64,000 nucleotides of DNA, taken from positions 1-64,000 of the forward strand of contig CAKTTY010000006.1 in the NCBI GenBank assembly GCA_934617065.1, read 5' to 3'. The DNA comes from an uncultured Eggerthellaceae bacterium. Lineage in GTDB: Bacteria > Actinomycetota > Coriobacteriia > Coriobacteriales > Eggerthellaceae. This document shows positions 9,258 to 18,376 of the stretch, one piece after another; within the stretch, counting starts at the first letter, position 1; the number at the start of each line of letters is the position of its first letter. The notes under the pieces were generated by a model. The model made no database searches. It worked only from the letters and a program-made list of their open reading frames with translations, and was not told the origin of the DNA. Both the position numbers and the translations under genes were made by a program.

Positions 9258-12200
9258 ATGGCTGTCGGAAAAAAGCTACTAAGCATATTTTTCTCTTTCG
9301 CTCTAGTTGTGGGTCTTCTTCCTTATTCGGCATTCGCGGACCCTTTGGATTCAAGCTCGAATTCAACTGAGTCTAGCTCCGGCATGGCGACTTCAAATGA
9401 GTCGGAATTTGCGGATGACGGGGTTGCCTCAAAGCCGGATCCCGCCGATTCTGAAGGCGGAATGGACTCCAATGGTTCTGTCCCTGCTGGGGAGGATACT
9501 GAATTTGGTGCCGATGATGAATCCGCCGACGAGCAGGAGTTGTCGGCCCCTGATTACGCCGATGGCAAGCTATCAATTTGGGCTGATGGACTCGATGACC
9601 CTTCCGATGTCACGGATGTTTACCCGCCCGATACCAACGAAATCGAAGCATACGCTAACGGTTCTAACCTTCAGCCGATGACTTTCAGCTCTGAAATGCT
9701 GTACTTCTGCAAATATGAGAGCAGCTGCAATTATGACCAGGGCCTTAGCTCGGGCGATGGTTATCACGCCATGGGCTATTTCCAATTCGACAACAGGTAT
9801 GGCCTGGGCAGCTTCCTGAAGGCCGTGTATAACTACAACCCTTCAACTTATAGTGCTTTAAAGGTTATTGGCGATCGATACGGCTGGAATGTGACGGGCG
9901 CAACCCGCTCCAACGGCTCATTCACCCAATTGGGTAATGATCTCAATACCGCGTGGCATGCTGCATACAAGGCGAACCCCACCGAGTTTTCAAACCTGCA
10001 GAATGGCTGGGCATACATTGATTCCTACAACGGGTCGTTAGGTGCTCGTGGTTGCCTTAAGGCATTTGGAATCAACCTGGACAACCGTCCCGATTGCATT
10101 AAGGGCCTTTGCTGGGGCATGGTCAACCTGTTTGGCGCAGGAGGCGGTGCCTCGTATATCAACAATGGCAATTACTATGGTGCAAATTGGTTCTTCAAGA
10201 ATTCTGGCATCAATGACTCTATGTCGGACGAAGCTTTTGTAACTACCCTCTGCGACTATGTCGTCAATAACGTTGCGAAGCGTTATCCCAAGCAATCCGT
10301 CTACTGGACCGGTTGGCAGAATCGGTACAAGAGCGAAAAAGCTGACTGTCTTCGTTACATTCAGTCGAATATCTATCCAATAGAAGATAATTTCGTCTCA
10401 ATTAATCAAGCACCGAATTCGGTTTCGGATGGGCAGTATTTGTTTAAATCGGAGCTGGATGGAATGGGCGTTCTCCAGGTCGGCTCTAATGGCTCGGCAT
10501 CCGAAACTTCGCTGAAAATCTGCTCTTCAACTATGGGCGAAGAACAAAAGTTTGTGCTTGAGCGCGATAGCGGTAGTGGGTACGTAAGAATCAAAAACAT
10601 GCAGAGCTCTCGCTATTTGGGCTTGGTCGGCTCGAGTGGGCGATACAGCCAAGCTGTTGTTCAGAAGGGGTATTCGGTAGATGACAAGACGCTGCTATGG
10701 CAAATTGCCGAGAGCGGTGGTGCTCTTGTTGTTAAACCTGCAATTAATACCGACTATTGTCTTGATGTGACCGGTGGCTCATTTTACGAAGGAGTGAGTG
10801 TTTGCCTGTATAAGGTGAACGGCGGCGCCAACCAGCGCTTCAGCCTGGTCTCGACCGTCGCGCCCGAGGTCGAGGGCGGCCGCACGGTCGACGACGGGGT
10901 CTACTCGGTGTCGCTGGGCTCCGACGGCTCGGTCGCCCTTGGCGTATCCGGCTCCGCGACCGGCGACGGCGGCAACGTGCAGGCGACGGCCTCGGCTGGC
11001 CTGGCCTCGCAGAAGTTCCGCTTCACCCTGAAGGAGGACGGCTTCTACGAGGTGCGCAACCTCAACAGCGGGAAGGTCCTCGACGTCGACCACGGCAACA
11101 TAGTGCCCGGCACGAACATTCTCCAATGGTCCGACTACGCCTCGGACAACCAGCGCTGGGCGGTCCAGCGCTGCGAGGGCGGCTACCGCCTGGTCTGCAA
11201 GGCCAACGGGCTGGCGCTGACCCTCGGCGCCTCCGCCGGCCCCGGGTCGAACGCTTTCGCCTCGACCGTCGCCGACGGGCGGGGCCAGGTGTTCTCCCTG
11301 GAGCCCGCCGCGCTCGAGCGCGTGGTGTCCGACGGGGAGTACGTCGTGTCCTCTCAGGTCGACCCCATGCAGGTGCTCGACATCGCCGGCGCCTCCACCG
11401 CGAACTGCGCCCGCCTCGAGGTGTACGAGTCCCACATGGCCGACAACCAGATATTCCGCTTCGAGAGGGACGACGACACCGGGTTCTACAAGGTGACCTG
11501 CGTCGGGTCGGGCAAGGTCCTCGACAACGACAACCGCAACGTATCCAACGGAGCGGCGGTCCTCCAGTACGACTCGACCGGGGCGCTCAACCAGAGGTGG
11601 ATCGTGCAGCGTGAGGGCTCCGGCCTGAGCATCCGCTCGGCCATCGACCCGTCCTACTGCATCGACCTGGCCGGGGGCGGCGCATCCAACTGCACCAAGG
11701 CCGAGATGTACCGCTACAACGGCGGCGCCAACCAGCGCTTCAGCCTGGTCTCGACCGTCGCGCCCGAGGTCGAGGGCGGCCGCACGGTCGACGACGGGGT
11801 CTACTCGGTGTCGCTGGGCTCCGACGGCTCGGTCGCCCTTGGCGTATCCGGCTCCGCGACCGGCGACGGCGGCAACGTGCAGGCGACGGCCTCGGCTGGC
11901 CTGGCCTCGCAGAAGTTCCGCTTCACCCTGAAGGAGGACGGCTTCTACGAGGTGCGCAACCTCAACAGCGGGAAGGTCCTCGACGTCGACCACGGCAACA
12001 TAGTGCCCGGCACGAACATTCTCCAATGGTCCGACTACGCCTCGGACAACCAGCGCTGGGCGGTCCAGCGCTGCGAGGGCGGCTACCGCCTGGTCTGCAA
12101 GGCCAACGGGCTGGCGCTGACCCTCGGCGCCTCCGCCGGCCCCGGGTCGAACGCTTTCGCCTCGACCGTCGCCGACGGGCGGGGCCAGGTGTTCTCCCTG

Positions 12201-14399
12201 GAGCCCGCCGCGCTCGAGCGCGTGGTGTCCGACGGGGAGTACGTCGTGTCCTCTCAGGTCGACCCCATGCAGGTGCTCGACATCGCCGGCGCCTCCACCG
12301 CGAACTGCGCCCGCCTCGAGGTGTACGAGTCCCACATGGCCGACAACCAGATATTCCGCTTCGAGAGGGACGACGACACCGGGTTCTACAAGGTGACCTG
12401 CGTCGGGTCGGGCAAGGTCCTCGACAACGACAACCGCAACGTATCCAACGGAGCGGCGGTCCTCCAGTACGACTCGACCGGGGCGCTCAACCAGAGGTGG
12501 ATCGTGCAGCGTGAGGGCTCCGGCCTGAGCATCCGCTCGGCCATCGACCCGTCCTACTGCATCGACCTGGCCGGGGGCGGCGCATCCAACTGCACCAAGG
12601 CCGAGATGTACCGCTACAACGGCGGCGCCAACCAGCGCTTCAGCCTGGTCTCGACCAATATCGCCCCGGTATCCGAATCGGAAGATTTTGGGTTTGAAGG
12701 ATGGTACGAGATTTCGCCTGTCGCCGATTCTTCTCTATGCGTTGATATTTTCAATGCCTCTTCTGACAATGGCGCTAAATCTCTTCTCTACAACAAGAAT
12801 TCGAACCTCAATCAGCTCTTTAAGCTGGAATACCAAAATGGCTTTTACAGGTTGATATCTGCATCTTCAGGAAAGGCTCTTGAGCTCAAAGACGGTAGCG
12901 TTATTCCGGGCGTACCTGCTCAGCAAAGAGCCATTTCAGACTCGATGAGTCAAAAATGGAAAATTACGAAGAACCAGGATGGCTCGTACTCGTTTGTGTG
13001 CGCGGCTAATGGTTTAATGCTTGGTTCTGCTGAAGTTGATTCGAACGTTTCTCTTTCTGGTAGAGACGGGGGAGCAGGCGAGAATATTTCTTTTTGCTTG
13101 ACCAAGAGGACCGACCTTCTTAAAGAGGGAGTATTTAAAATTGCATATGGAAAAGATCAAGGCAAAGTAGTCGATATCGATAATGCGTCAAGGGCTGATG
13201 GCGCAAATGCTCTTATTTACAGCTCCAATTCGAATCTGAACCAGAAATGGAAAGTCAAGCTTGTTTCCGGGATGGAGAATACTTATACATTTGAATCTCT
13301 CTGCTCGGGTAAATACCTGTCCGTATCGGGAAGCAATGTGGTCCAATCTTCTTTCAGCGATGGATCCGGGGAGCAGATGTGGACGCCGGTTGATATTGAT
13401 GCTGGGGCGGTTGTTCTCCAGAACATTGCTACAGGAAAGGTGCTTGACGTTAAAGGGGGCAGCAGCTCAAACGGTACGAATGTTCAGGTTTACGAGAGGA
13501 ATAACTCCACTGCTCAAAAGTTTATTTTCGAGCCAACAGAATTAGTGAAAACGGCAACGTACGTATTTCACTCCGGTGCGAACTATGGACAGGTCGTAGA
13601 TCTAAATAACGCTTCAACGCAGGATGGGGCAACTGTTACCACATGGACGTCAAACAATGGCGGAAACCAAAAATGGAATCTAAGTGGTAACGGAGATGGC
13701 ACGTATCGCATTAGTAATGCCGCTAATGGCAAGGTGCTAGATGTTAGCGGGGGAACGGTGAGCGACGGCACACGGGTCGCTCAGTATTCTTGGCACAATG
13801 GGTTGAACCAGAAATGGTATGTCGCTTATGACAAAGAAGGCGGTTTTGTTTTCGAGTCCGCTCAGAACAGAGATGTTGTGCTTGCTGTTGGATCCCCTTC
13901 GCCCTCTGACGGCGCAAGTATTCGTGTTGAAAAAAAGACTGGTGCGGCAAACCAGCGCTTCTGTTTGGAGCAAACTGTCTATACGCCGCCGATGCCTTCT
14001 GACAGGCAGGCAATGCAAAATAAAATCTGGGGATATGGAAGCGGTACTCAGTGGCTTATTGGCGTTGACCGCTCTACCCACCGTGTTGGCGTATTTCGTG
14101 GGTCTGCCAACAACTGGACTCTTCAGTATTGGTGGAGCTGTGTGACTGGCGCTCCAGGAACTCCAACAATAACTGGATACTACCGAACGACCGGTGGCAA
14201 GAGGATGTCGTTGAGCACCGATAGTCGCGCAAAGTGGTGTACGCAAATATGGAACGGGTATTTCTTCCACACTATTCTGAATTCAGATGCGGAGCTCGGT
14301 AACAGTCTTTCTCACGGATGCTTAAGGATGTCGTATCCGAGTGCACAGTGGATTTATAGCAATATTTATGCTGGCACAACTGTAGTTATCTATAATTAA
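9258..14399 (+). CDS. Giant secreted RICIN-repeat protein with L,D-transpeptidase domain
   Basis: This 1713-residue protein starts with a signal peptide (KKLLSIFFSFALVVGLLPY, cleavage near AFA-DP) and an acidic Ser/Asp/Glu-rich linker to about residue 135. Residues ~150-375 look like a lysozyme or transglycosylase-type domain (KYESSCNYDQGLSSGDGY, AMGYFQFDNRYG). About eight ricin-type beta-trefoil segments follow (repeated GxANQRFSL and GxVLDVxxG), likely binding glycans. The C-terminus is a YkuD L,D-transpeptidase with catalytic SHGCLRM (Cys about 1688), which cross-links peptidoglycan or attaches proteins to it. Residues 521-820 and 821-1120 are encoded by an exact 900-bp duplication that is much richer in G+C than its flanks. 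Confidence 0.9.
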   Translation: MAVGKKLLSIFFSFALVVGLLPYSAFADPLDSSSNSTESSSGMATSNESEFADDGVASKPDPADSEGGMDSNGSVPAGEDTEFGADDESADEQELSAPDYADGKLSIWADGLDDPSDVTDVYPPDTNEIEAYANGSNLQPMTFSSEMLYFCKYESSCNYDQGLSSGDGYHAMGYFQFDNRYGLGSFLKAVYNYNPSTYSALKVIGDRYGWNVTGATRSNGSFTQLGNDLNTAWHAAYKANPTEFSNLQNGWAYIDSYNGSLGARGCLKAFGINLDNRPDCIKGLCWGMVNLFGAGGGASYINNGNYYGANWFFKNSGINDSMSDEAFVTTLCDYVVNNVAKRYPKQSVYWTGWQNRYKSEKADCLRYIQSNIYPIEDNFVSINQAPNSVSDGQYLFKSELDGMGVLQVGSNGSASETSLKICSSTMGEEQKFVLERDSGSGYVRIKNMQSSRYLGLVGSSGRYSQAVVQKGYSVDDKTLLWQIAESGGALVVKPAINTDYCLDVTGGSFYEGVSVCLYKVNGGANQRFSLVSTVAPEVEGGRTVDDGVYSVSLGSDGSVALGVSGSATGDGGNVQATASAGLASQKFRFTLKEDGFYEVRNLNSGKVLDVDHGNIVPGTNILQWSDYASDNQRWAVQRCEGGYRLVCKANGLALTLGASAGPGSNAFASTVADGRGQVFSLEPAALERVVSDGEYVVSSQVDPMQVLDIAGASTANCARLEVYESHMADNQIFRFERDDDTGFYKVTCVGSGKVLDNDNRNVSNGAAVLQYDSTGALNQRWIVQREGSGLSIRSAIDPSYCIDLAGGGASNCTKAEMYRYNGGANQRFSLVSTVAPEVEGGRTVDDGVYSVSLGSDGSVALGVSGSATGDGGNVQATASAGLASQKFRFTLKEDGFYEVRNLNSGKVLDVDHGNIVPGTNILQWSDYASDNQRWAVQRCEGGYRLVCKANGLALTLGASAGPGSNAFASTVADGRGQVFSLEPAALERVVSDGEYVVSSQVDPMQVLDIAGASTANCARLEVYESHMADNQIFRFERDDDTGFYKVTCVGSGKVLDNDNRNVSNGAAVLQYDSTGALNQRWIVQREGSGLSIRSAIDPSYCIDLAGGGASNCTKAEMYRYNGGANQRFSLVSTNIAPVSESEDFGFEGWYEISPVADSSLCVDIFNASSDNGAKSLLYNKNSNLNQLFKLEYQNGFYRLISASSGKALELKDGSVIPGVPAQQRAISDSMSQKWKITKNQDGSYSFVCAANGLMLGSAEVDSNVSLSGRDGGAGENISFCLTKRTDLLKEGVFKIAYGKDQGKVVDIDNASRADGANALIYSSNSNLNQKWKVKLVSGMENTYTFESLCSGKYLSVSGSNVVQSSFSDGSGEQMWTPVDIDAGAVVLQNIATGKVLDVKGGSSSNGTNVQVYERNNSTAQKFIFEPTELVKTATYVFHSGANYGQVVDLNNASTQDGATVTTWTSNNGGNQKWNLSGNGDGTYRISNAANGKVLDVSGGTVSDGTRVAQYSWHNGLNQKWYVAYDKEGGFVFESAQNRDVVLAVGSPSPSDGASIRVEKKTGAANQRFCLEQTVYTPPMPSDRQAMQNKIWGYGSGTQWLIGVDRSTHRVGVFRGSANNWTLQYWWSCVTGAPGTPTITGYYRTTGGKRMSLSTDSRAKWCTQIWNGYFFHTILNSDAELGNSLSHGCLRMSYPSAQWIYSNIYAGTTVVIYN
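10818..12656 (+). repeat. Exact 900-bp tandem duplication inside the RICIN gene
   Basis: Copy 1 (10818-11717) and copy 2 (11718-12617) appear identical base for base, and a 39-bp start of a third copy runs to 12656. Each unit encodes 300 residues, two beta-trefoils. The whole block is strikingly GC-rich with G/C at third positions, whereas the gene before 10805 and after 12657 is AT-richer. The junctions fall in the conserved GGANQRFSL coding motif, which suggests homologous recombination between RICIN repeats brought in a foreign cassette that then duplicated. Confidence 0.95.
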
Positions 14400-14408
14400 T
14401 TAGTTAGC

Positions 14409-14441
14409 GCTTAGGCTCGGTTGTTGGACCTAAGCAATTTT
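14409..14441 (+). terminator. Weak stem-loop after the RICIN gene
   Basis: GCTTAGG (14409-14415) pairs with CCTAAGC (14429-14435), followed by AATTTT. It lies ten bases after the stop codon. The stem is short and the T tract weak, so it is a modest intrinsic terminator at best. Confidence 0.4.
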
Positions 14442-14531
14442 GGTAGTTATTGTTGCAAAAATGGCTTTCGGGGTGCGCCTGTTTTCCCGCGATAGGCATT
14501 AGCATTGATTTACTGTTAGGGTGCTTTGTTG

Positions 14532-15506
14532 ATGGAAGAAAAGCCAGCTTCGGCTGATAGCTTACCCACACTGTGGCTCGTGATTCCCTGCTATAACGAA
14601 GAAGATGTACTTCCTATTACAGCTCCTATGTTCAAGGATGCCGTTGCGGGTTTGATGGATGATGGTCTTGTTGGCCGAGAGAGCAGAATTCTGTTTGTCA
14701 ACGACGGATCGAGTGATAAAACCTGGGAGATAATTCAAGAATTTGCGAGAGAGTCAATTTTCGAGGGCGTTTCCCTCAGCAGAAATCGTGGACATCAGAA
14801 TGCACTACTTGCCGGATTGATGGAATGCCGCAGTAAATGCGATATTTCGGTGTCTATTGACTGCGATGGGCAAGATGATATTTCAAAGATCCGCGATATG
14901 GTCCTGAAATTCAATGACGGTTTTGACGTGGTGTATGGCGTGCGTAGCTCGCGTGACACGGATGCCGCGTTTAAGCGATTTACTGCCGAGAGTTTTTATA
15001 GAGTGCTGAATCGCATGGGCGTAGAGGCTGTATTCAACCATGCCGATTATCGTTTGATGAGCGCACGGGCTCTCGATGGCCTGTCCCAATTTAATGAAGT
15101 TAACTTGTTCCTTCGTGGCATGGTGCCCTTGGTTGGCTACCCTAGCAGCACCGTGGAATACAGTAGGGAAGAGCGCATCGCTGGTGAAAGCCATTACCCT
15201 CTAAGTAAGATGATCCATCTGGCTTTCGACGGAATAACTAGCCTATCCGTTAAACCCATTCATCTTATAGCGGCGATCGGCATTATGTTTAGCCTTGTTG
15301 GACTTGTTGGCGTTGTTTGGGCGGTTGTTTCCGCTTGTATGGGCGCAACGGTTGCCGGTTGGTCGAGCTTGGTTTGTATAATTTGCTTGCTTGGCGGATT
15401 GCAGCTTCTTGCCCTTGGTGTGATTGGCGAGTACATCGGGAAGCTGTACCTTGAATCGAAGCATAGGCCGCGTTTTATTGTGGCGGAGCGTACTTGGAAG
15501 GAATAG
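14532..15506 (+). CDS. GtrB/DPM-type GT2 glycosyltransferase with two C-terminal TM helices
   Basis: This 324-residue protein begins LWLVIPCYNEEDVLP, has FVNDGSSDKTWEI and the DxD-type motif SIDCDGQDD near residue 120, then two hydrophobic helices at about 240-300 ending in GVIGEYIGKLYLESKHRPRF, the classic tail of bactoprenol-phosphate glucosyltransferases. The reaction would be transfer of a sugar from a nucleotide donor to undecaprenyl phosphate on the cytoplasmic face. ATG 14532 is chosen over two in-frame TTG codons just upstream. It is followed after one base by a multi-spanning GT-C-like protein, the probable user of the lipid-linked sugar. Confidence 0.88.
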   Translation: MEEKPASADSLPTLWLVIPCYNEEDVLPITAPMFKDAVAGLMDDGLVGRESRILFVNDGSSDKTWEIIQEFARESIFEGVSLSRNRGHQNALLAGLMECRSKCDISVSIDCDGQDDISKIRDMVLKFNDGFDVVYGVRSSRDTDAAFKRFTAESFYRVLNRMGVEAVFNHADYRLMSARALDGLSQFNEVNLFLRGMVPLVGYPSSTVEYSREERIAGESHYPLSKMIHLAFDGITSLSVKPIHLIAAIGIMFSLVGLVGVVWAVVSACMGATVAGWSSLVCIICLLGGLQLLALGVIGEYIGKLYLESKHRPRFIVAERTWKE

Positions 15507-15507
15507 C

Positions 15508-17133
15508 GTGGCGGCGCGATTTTTCGGTCAAATTTCAAATGAGACAGAGCTATTTAAAACGATAAGAAATATCGCTGTTGTTGTTTTTGGAATCATCCTT
15601 TTCGTCGTACTTTTTCTTTCGGAGTCGGTTGATTATGCATGCAAGCAGCCGTATACGGCAGATAGGCAGTGGCTCTTTTTTGCTATTGGGATAACTGTAG
15701 TTGCGACTGTATTTGTTGTAGCCTTTTTGATGCGAGGGAGATTCGCAAATGTCAGAAAGCTGCTCGCGAAAGAATCAACTTTTGCCTTATTGATATCGCT
15801 ATGTACGATTGTCTTGCTATTTGTTCAGTGCTTTATCGTGCGATCAACGTGGTTTGAAACCGATTGGGATGTACGCATAATGGCGAGGGTTGATGCTCCT
15901 GATACATTATTCCCCTATCTTTCCCAGTACCCTAACCAAGCGTTTCTGTATGGCTTGTTCCGCATCGTTGCTAAGATGGGGCTATTACTCGGGCTTCAAT
16001 CTAGCTATCTTAGCCTTGTGCTTGGAGGGTGCATTTGCGTAGCCCTGGCAGTATGGTTTTCTTCTCAGGCCGCTAGATCTATATTCGGATATGTGGCTGG
16101 GTACTTGACGTTTGCCATCTCTTTCTGTTTTGTGGGTCTGTCCCCGTGGATCTTGGTGCCTTATTCGGATTCATATGGAATCCTGTGTCCTTCTATTGTC
16201 CTGTTTTGCTATTGCTGCTTGGGCAATAGAAGAGCCAAATGGGCATTGATAGCTTTTTTTTCGTTTATAGGCTATTCAATAAAGCCAACGGCGATTTTTA
16301 TCCTGTTTGCATTATTGTTTGTTGAATTGTGCCTTGCCGTTTTCCGCGGGGATGCCGTAAGGGGAAGACTTAGGGCAGTATGCGATGCTGCGCTTGGCGC
16401 CTTGTTGCCATTTGCTCTTGGGCTTGCGTTGGCTTTTGGAGCGATTGCTGCCGTTAAGAGCCTGGGACCTGATCTGGATCCCGAGAAAGCTTATTCGATG
16501 ACTCATTTTTTGATGATGGGTGCAAACACCCAAACAAAAGGCGTTTATTACGAAGACGATGTTGTCGCATCGCAGTTGTGCCCTGACAGGGCGAGCCGGC
16601 AGGCTATGAATATTCAAGTATGGGAGAGCCGAATAGCCGAAATGGGCCCATTGGGTTTGGTCAATCTATCGTTGGAAAAGACGTTATGCAATTTTGCGGA
16701 TGGAACACTTGCGTGGGCTTGGGAAGGGAGCTTCTGGGTTACTTTGCATGGCGATGGCGGATACTTCTCTGATTATTATGGAATTGGATCCTTCTCTTAT
16801 TCAGATGATGGAACAGCGAATGCGAAATTGTTTCAGGATCTGAGTCAAATAACCTGGCTGTTGCTTCTCTACGGTATGGCACTGGGATTTTTGCGAAAGA
16901 AAGCCGAGAGAGGTGAACTGGCAGCTTATCTTGCGCTGGTTGCCTTGGCGATATTCTTGATGGTATTCGAGTGTCGCGCAAGGTATTTATACCTATATGC
17001 GCCTTTCTTTATTATGCTTGGTATTGCTGGATGGATCGGATTGTATCGACGAGCTGAAACGGCTGCCCGTAGTGGTGGCGGACCTTATCGTCGAAGTTCT
17101 CGTTTGGTTGCAAAGCATGTTGCTAGAAGCTAA
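15508..17133 (+). CDS. Multi-spanning GT-C-like membrane glycosyltransferase
   Basis: This 541-residue protein has roughly eleven to twelve hydrophobic segments. A first extracellular loop carries acidic residues (FETDWDVRIMARVDAP) and then SQYPNQAFLYGL, resembling the DxD-like and YPNQ/YPNN features of lipid-phosphosugar-dependent GT-C enzymes. It starts with GTG at 15508, with GGAAGGA five bases upstream, immediately after the GtrB-like gene. Together they would make and use an undecaprenyl-linked sugar to modify a polymer or protein outside the membrane. A long segment near residues 330-470 is extracytoplasmic. Exact family is not certain. Confidence 0.7.
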   Translation: MAARFFGQISNETELFKTIRNIAVVVFGIILFVVLFLSESVDYACKQPYTADRQWLFFAIGITVVATVFVVAFLMRGRFANVRKLLAKESTFALLISLCTIVLLFVQCFIVRSTWFETDWDVRIMARVDAPDTLFPYLSQYPNQAFLYGLFRIVAKMGLLLGLQSSYLSLVLGGCICVALAVWFSSQAARSIFGYVAGYLTFAISFCFVGLSPWILVPYSDSYGILCPSIVLFCYCCLGNRRAKWALIAFFSFIGYSIKPTAIFILFALLFVELCLAVFRGDAVRGRLRAVCDAALGALLPFALGLALAFGAIAAVKSLGPDLDPEKAYSMTHFLMMGANTQTKGVYYEDDVVASQLCPDRASRQAMNIQVWESRIAEMGPLGLVNLSLEKTLCNFADGTLAWAWEGSFWVTLHGDGGYFSDYYGIGSFSYSDDGTANAKLFQDLSQITWLLLLYGMALGFLRKKAERGELAAYLALVALAIFLMVFECRARYLYLYAPFFIMLGIAGWIGLYRRAETAARSGGGPYRRSSRLVAKHVARS

Positions 17134-17242
17134 TGCTGAGAATGCCGTTATGATCGACAAAGGATCTGTCTGGATAGATAAATTCGAAATGTCGTTTTTG
17201 CAGATGCGCGATTTGCGATGGCGCTTGAAGGAAAGATAGCAT

Positions 17243-18367
17243 ATGTCAGATAGGATCTTGGTGACTCGCTCGTCGATGCCGCCCTTTGAGGAATACTGCG
17301 AAGAGATATCGTCTTTGTGGGAGAGCCACTGGCTTACCAATATGGGGGTTGAACATAAGAAGCTGGAGGCAGCGCTCAAAGAAAAGCTGGGCGTTGAGAA
17401 CCTGGCTCTGTTTACCAATGGGCACAATGCGCTCGAGTGCGTTCTGGAGGCTATGGAACTTCCCGCTCATGGCGAGGTTATCACTACGCCATTCACGTTC
17501 GCTTCAACCACGCATGCAATTGTACGCAAGGGCCTTACGCCTGTGTTCGCCGATATTCGCTCCAGTGATTTGACGCTCGACCCAGAGTCGGTAGAGCGTT
17601 TGGTCACCCCGCGCACTTGCGCTATTGTGCCGGTGCACGTGTATGGCAACCTTTGCGACGTGGACGCCATCCAGGAAGTCGCCGGCCGTCATGGGCTCAA
17701 GGTGATTTATGATGCTGCCCATGCTTTTGGCGTTGAGCGCGAGGGCGTTTCCGCAGCTGCCTTTGGCGACGCATCGATGTTCAGCTTCCATGCTACGAAA
17801 GTGTTCAACACTATCGAGGGCGGCTGCGTGTGTTTTCGCGATCCTGCTCTTTATGATGCTTTAAACCATTGGAAGAACTTCGGAATTGCTGGACCTGAAG
17901 ATGTAGTTTATGTTGGCGGTAACGCCAAGATGAATGAATTCTGTGCAGCAATGGGGGTATGCAATCTGCGTCACCTAGACAGCGAGATTGCCAGGCGCCG
18001 CATTGTGGCTGAGCGCTATTGGGAGCGTCTGGATGGCATAGCTGGCGTAAGAGTTTTCAGCCCCGCTGGTGGCGTGAAGGCCAACTATGCATATCTGCCC
18101 GTATTATTTGACCCTGAGGTTTTTGGTGCCACGCGCGATGACGTGTTTGATGCGCTCGATGCCGCTGACGTGGGTGCCCGAAAGTATTTTTACCCGCTGG
18201 TTTCTGATTTCGAGTGCTATCGCAGTGTGTACTCGTCTGACCGTACGCCCGTTGCCAAGAAGGCGGCATCACAGGTGTTGACTCTGCCAATGTACGCCGA
18301 CCTATCACTCGAGGATGTTGACCGTATCTGCGATGTTGTGCTGGCGGCAGGGAAGCGAAATGATTAG
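17243..18367 (+). CDS. DegT/DnrJ/EryC1/StrS-family sugar aminotransferase
   Basis: This 374-residue PLP enzyme would aminate a keto-sugar nucleotide, usually with glutamate as donor. The family start SSMPPFEEYCEEI and ESHWLTNMG is present, as are the PLP-contact YDAAHAFG (Asp about 157) and the Schiff-base lysine in FSFHATKVFNTIEGG (Lys about 186). GAAGGA precedes the ATG. The next gene, an ATP-grasp protein, starts nine bases after the stop, so the two are co-transcribed. The substrate may be the dTDP-4-keto-6-deoxyglucose made by RmlA/RmlB encoded further along the same operon (inference). Confidence 0.9.
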   Translation: MSDRILVTRSSMPPFEEYCEEISSLWESHWLTNMGVEHKKLEAALKEKLGVENLALFTNGHNALECVLEAMELPAHGEVITTPFTFASTTHAIVRKGLTPVFADIRSSDLTLDPESVERLVTPRTCAIVPVHVYGNLCDVDAIQEVAGRHGLKVIYDAAHAFGVEREGVSAAAFGDASMFSFHATKVFNTIEGGCVCFRDPALYDALNHWKNFGIAGPEDVVYVGGNAKMNEFCAAMGVCNLRHLDSEIARRRIVAERYWERLDGIAGVRVFSPAGGVKANYAYLPVLFDPEVFGATRDDVFDALDAADVGARKYFYPLVSDFECYRSVYSSDRTPVAKKAASQVLTLPMYADLSLEDVDRICDVVLAAGKRND

Positions 18368-18376
18368 GAGAGAGAA

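Noticed and set aside
10779..12335. 518-codon open frame on the minus strand
   Set aside because: It is the antisense of the exact GC-rich RICIN duplication; GC-rich codons with G/C third positions leave the opposite strand open. The product is repeat-like with no domain.
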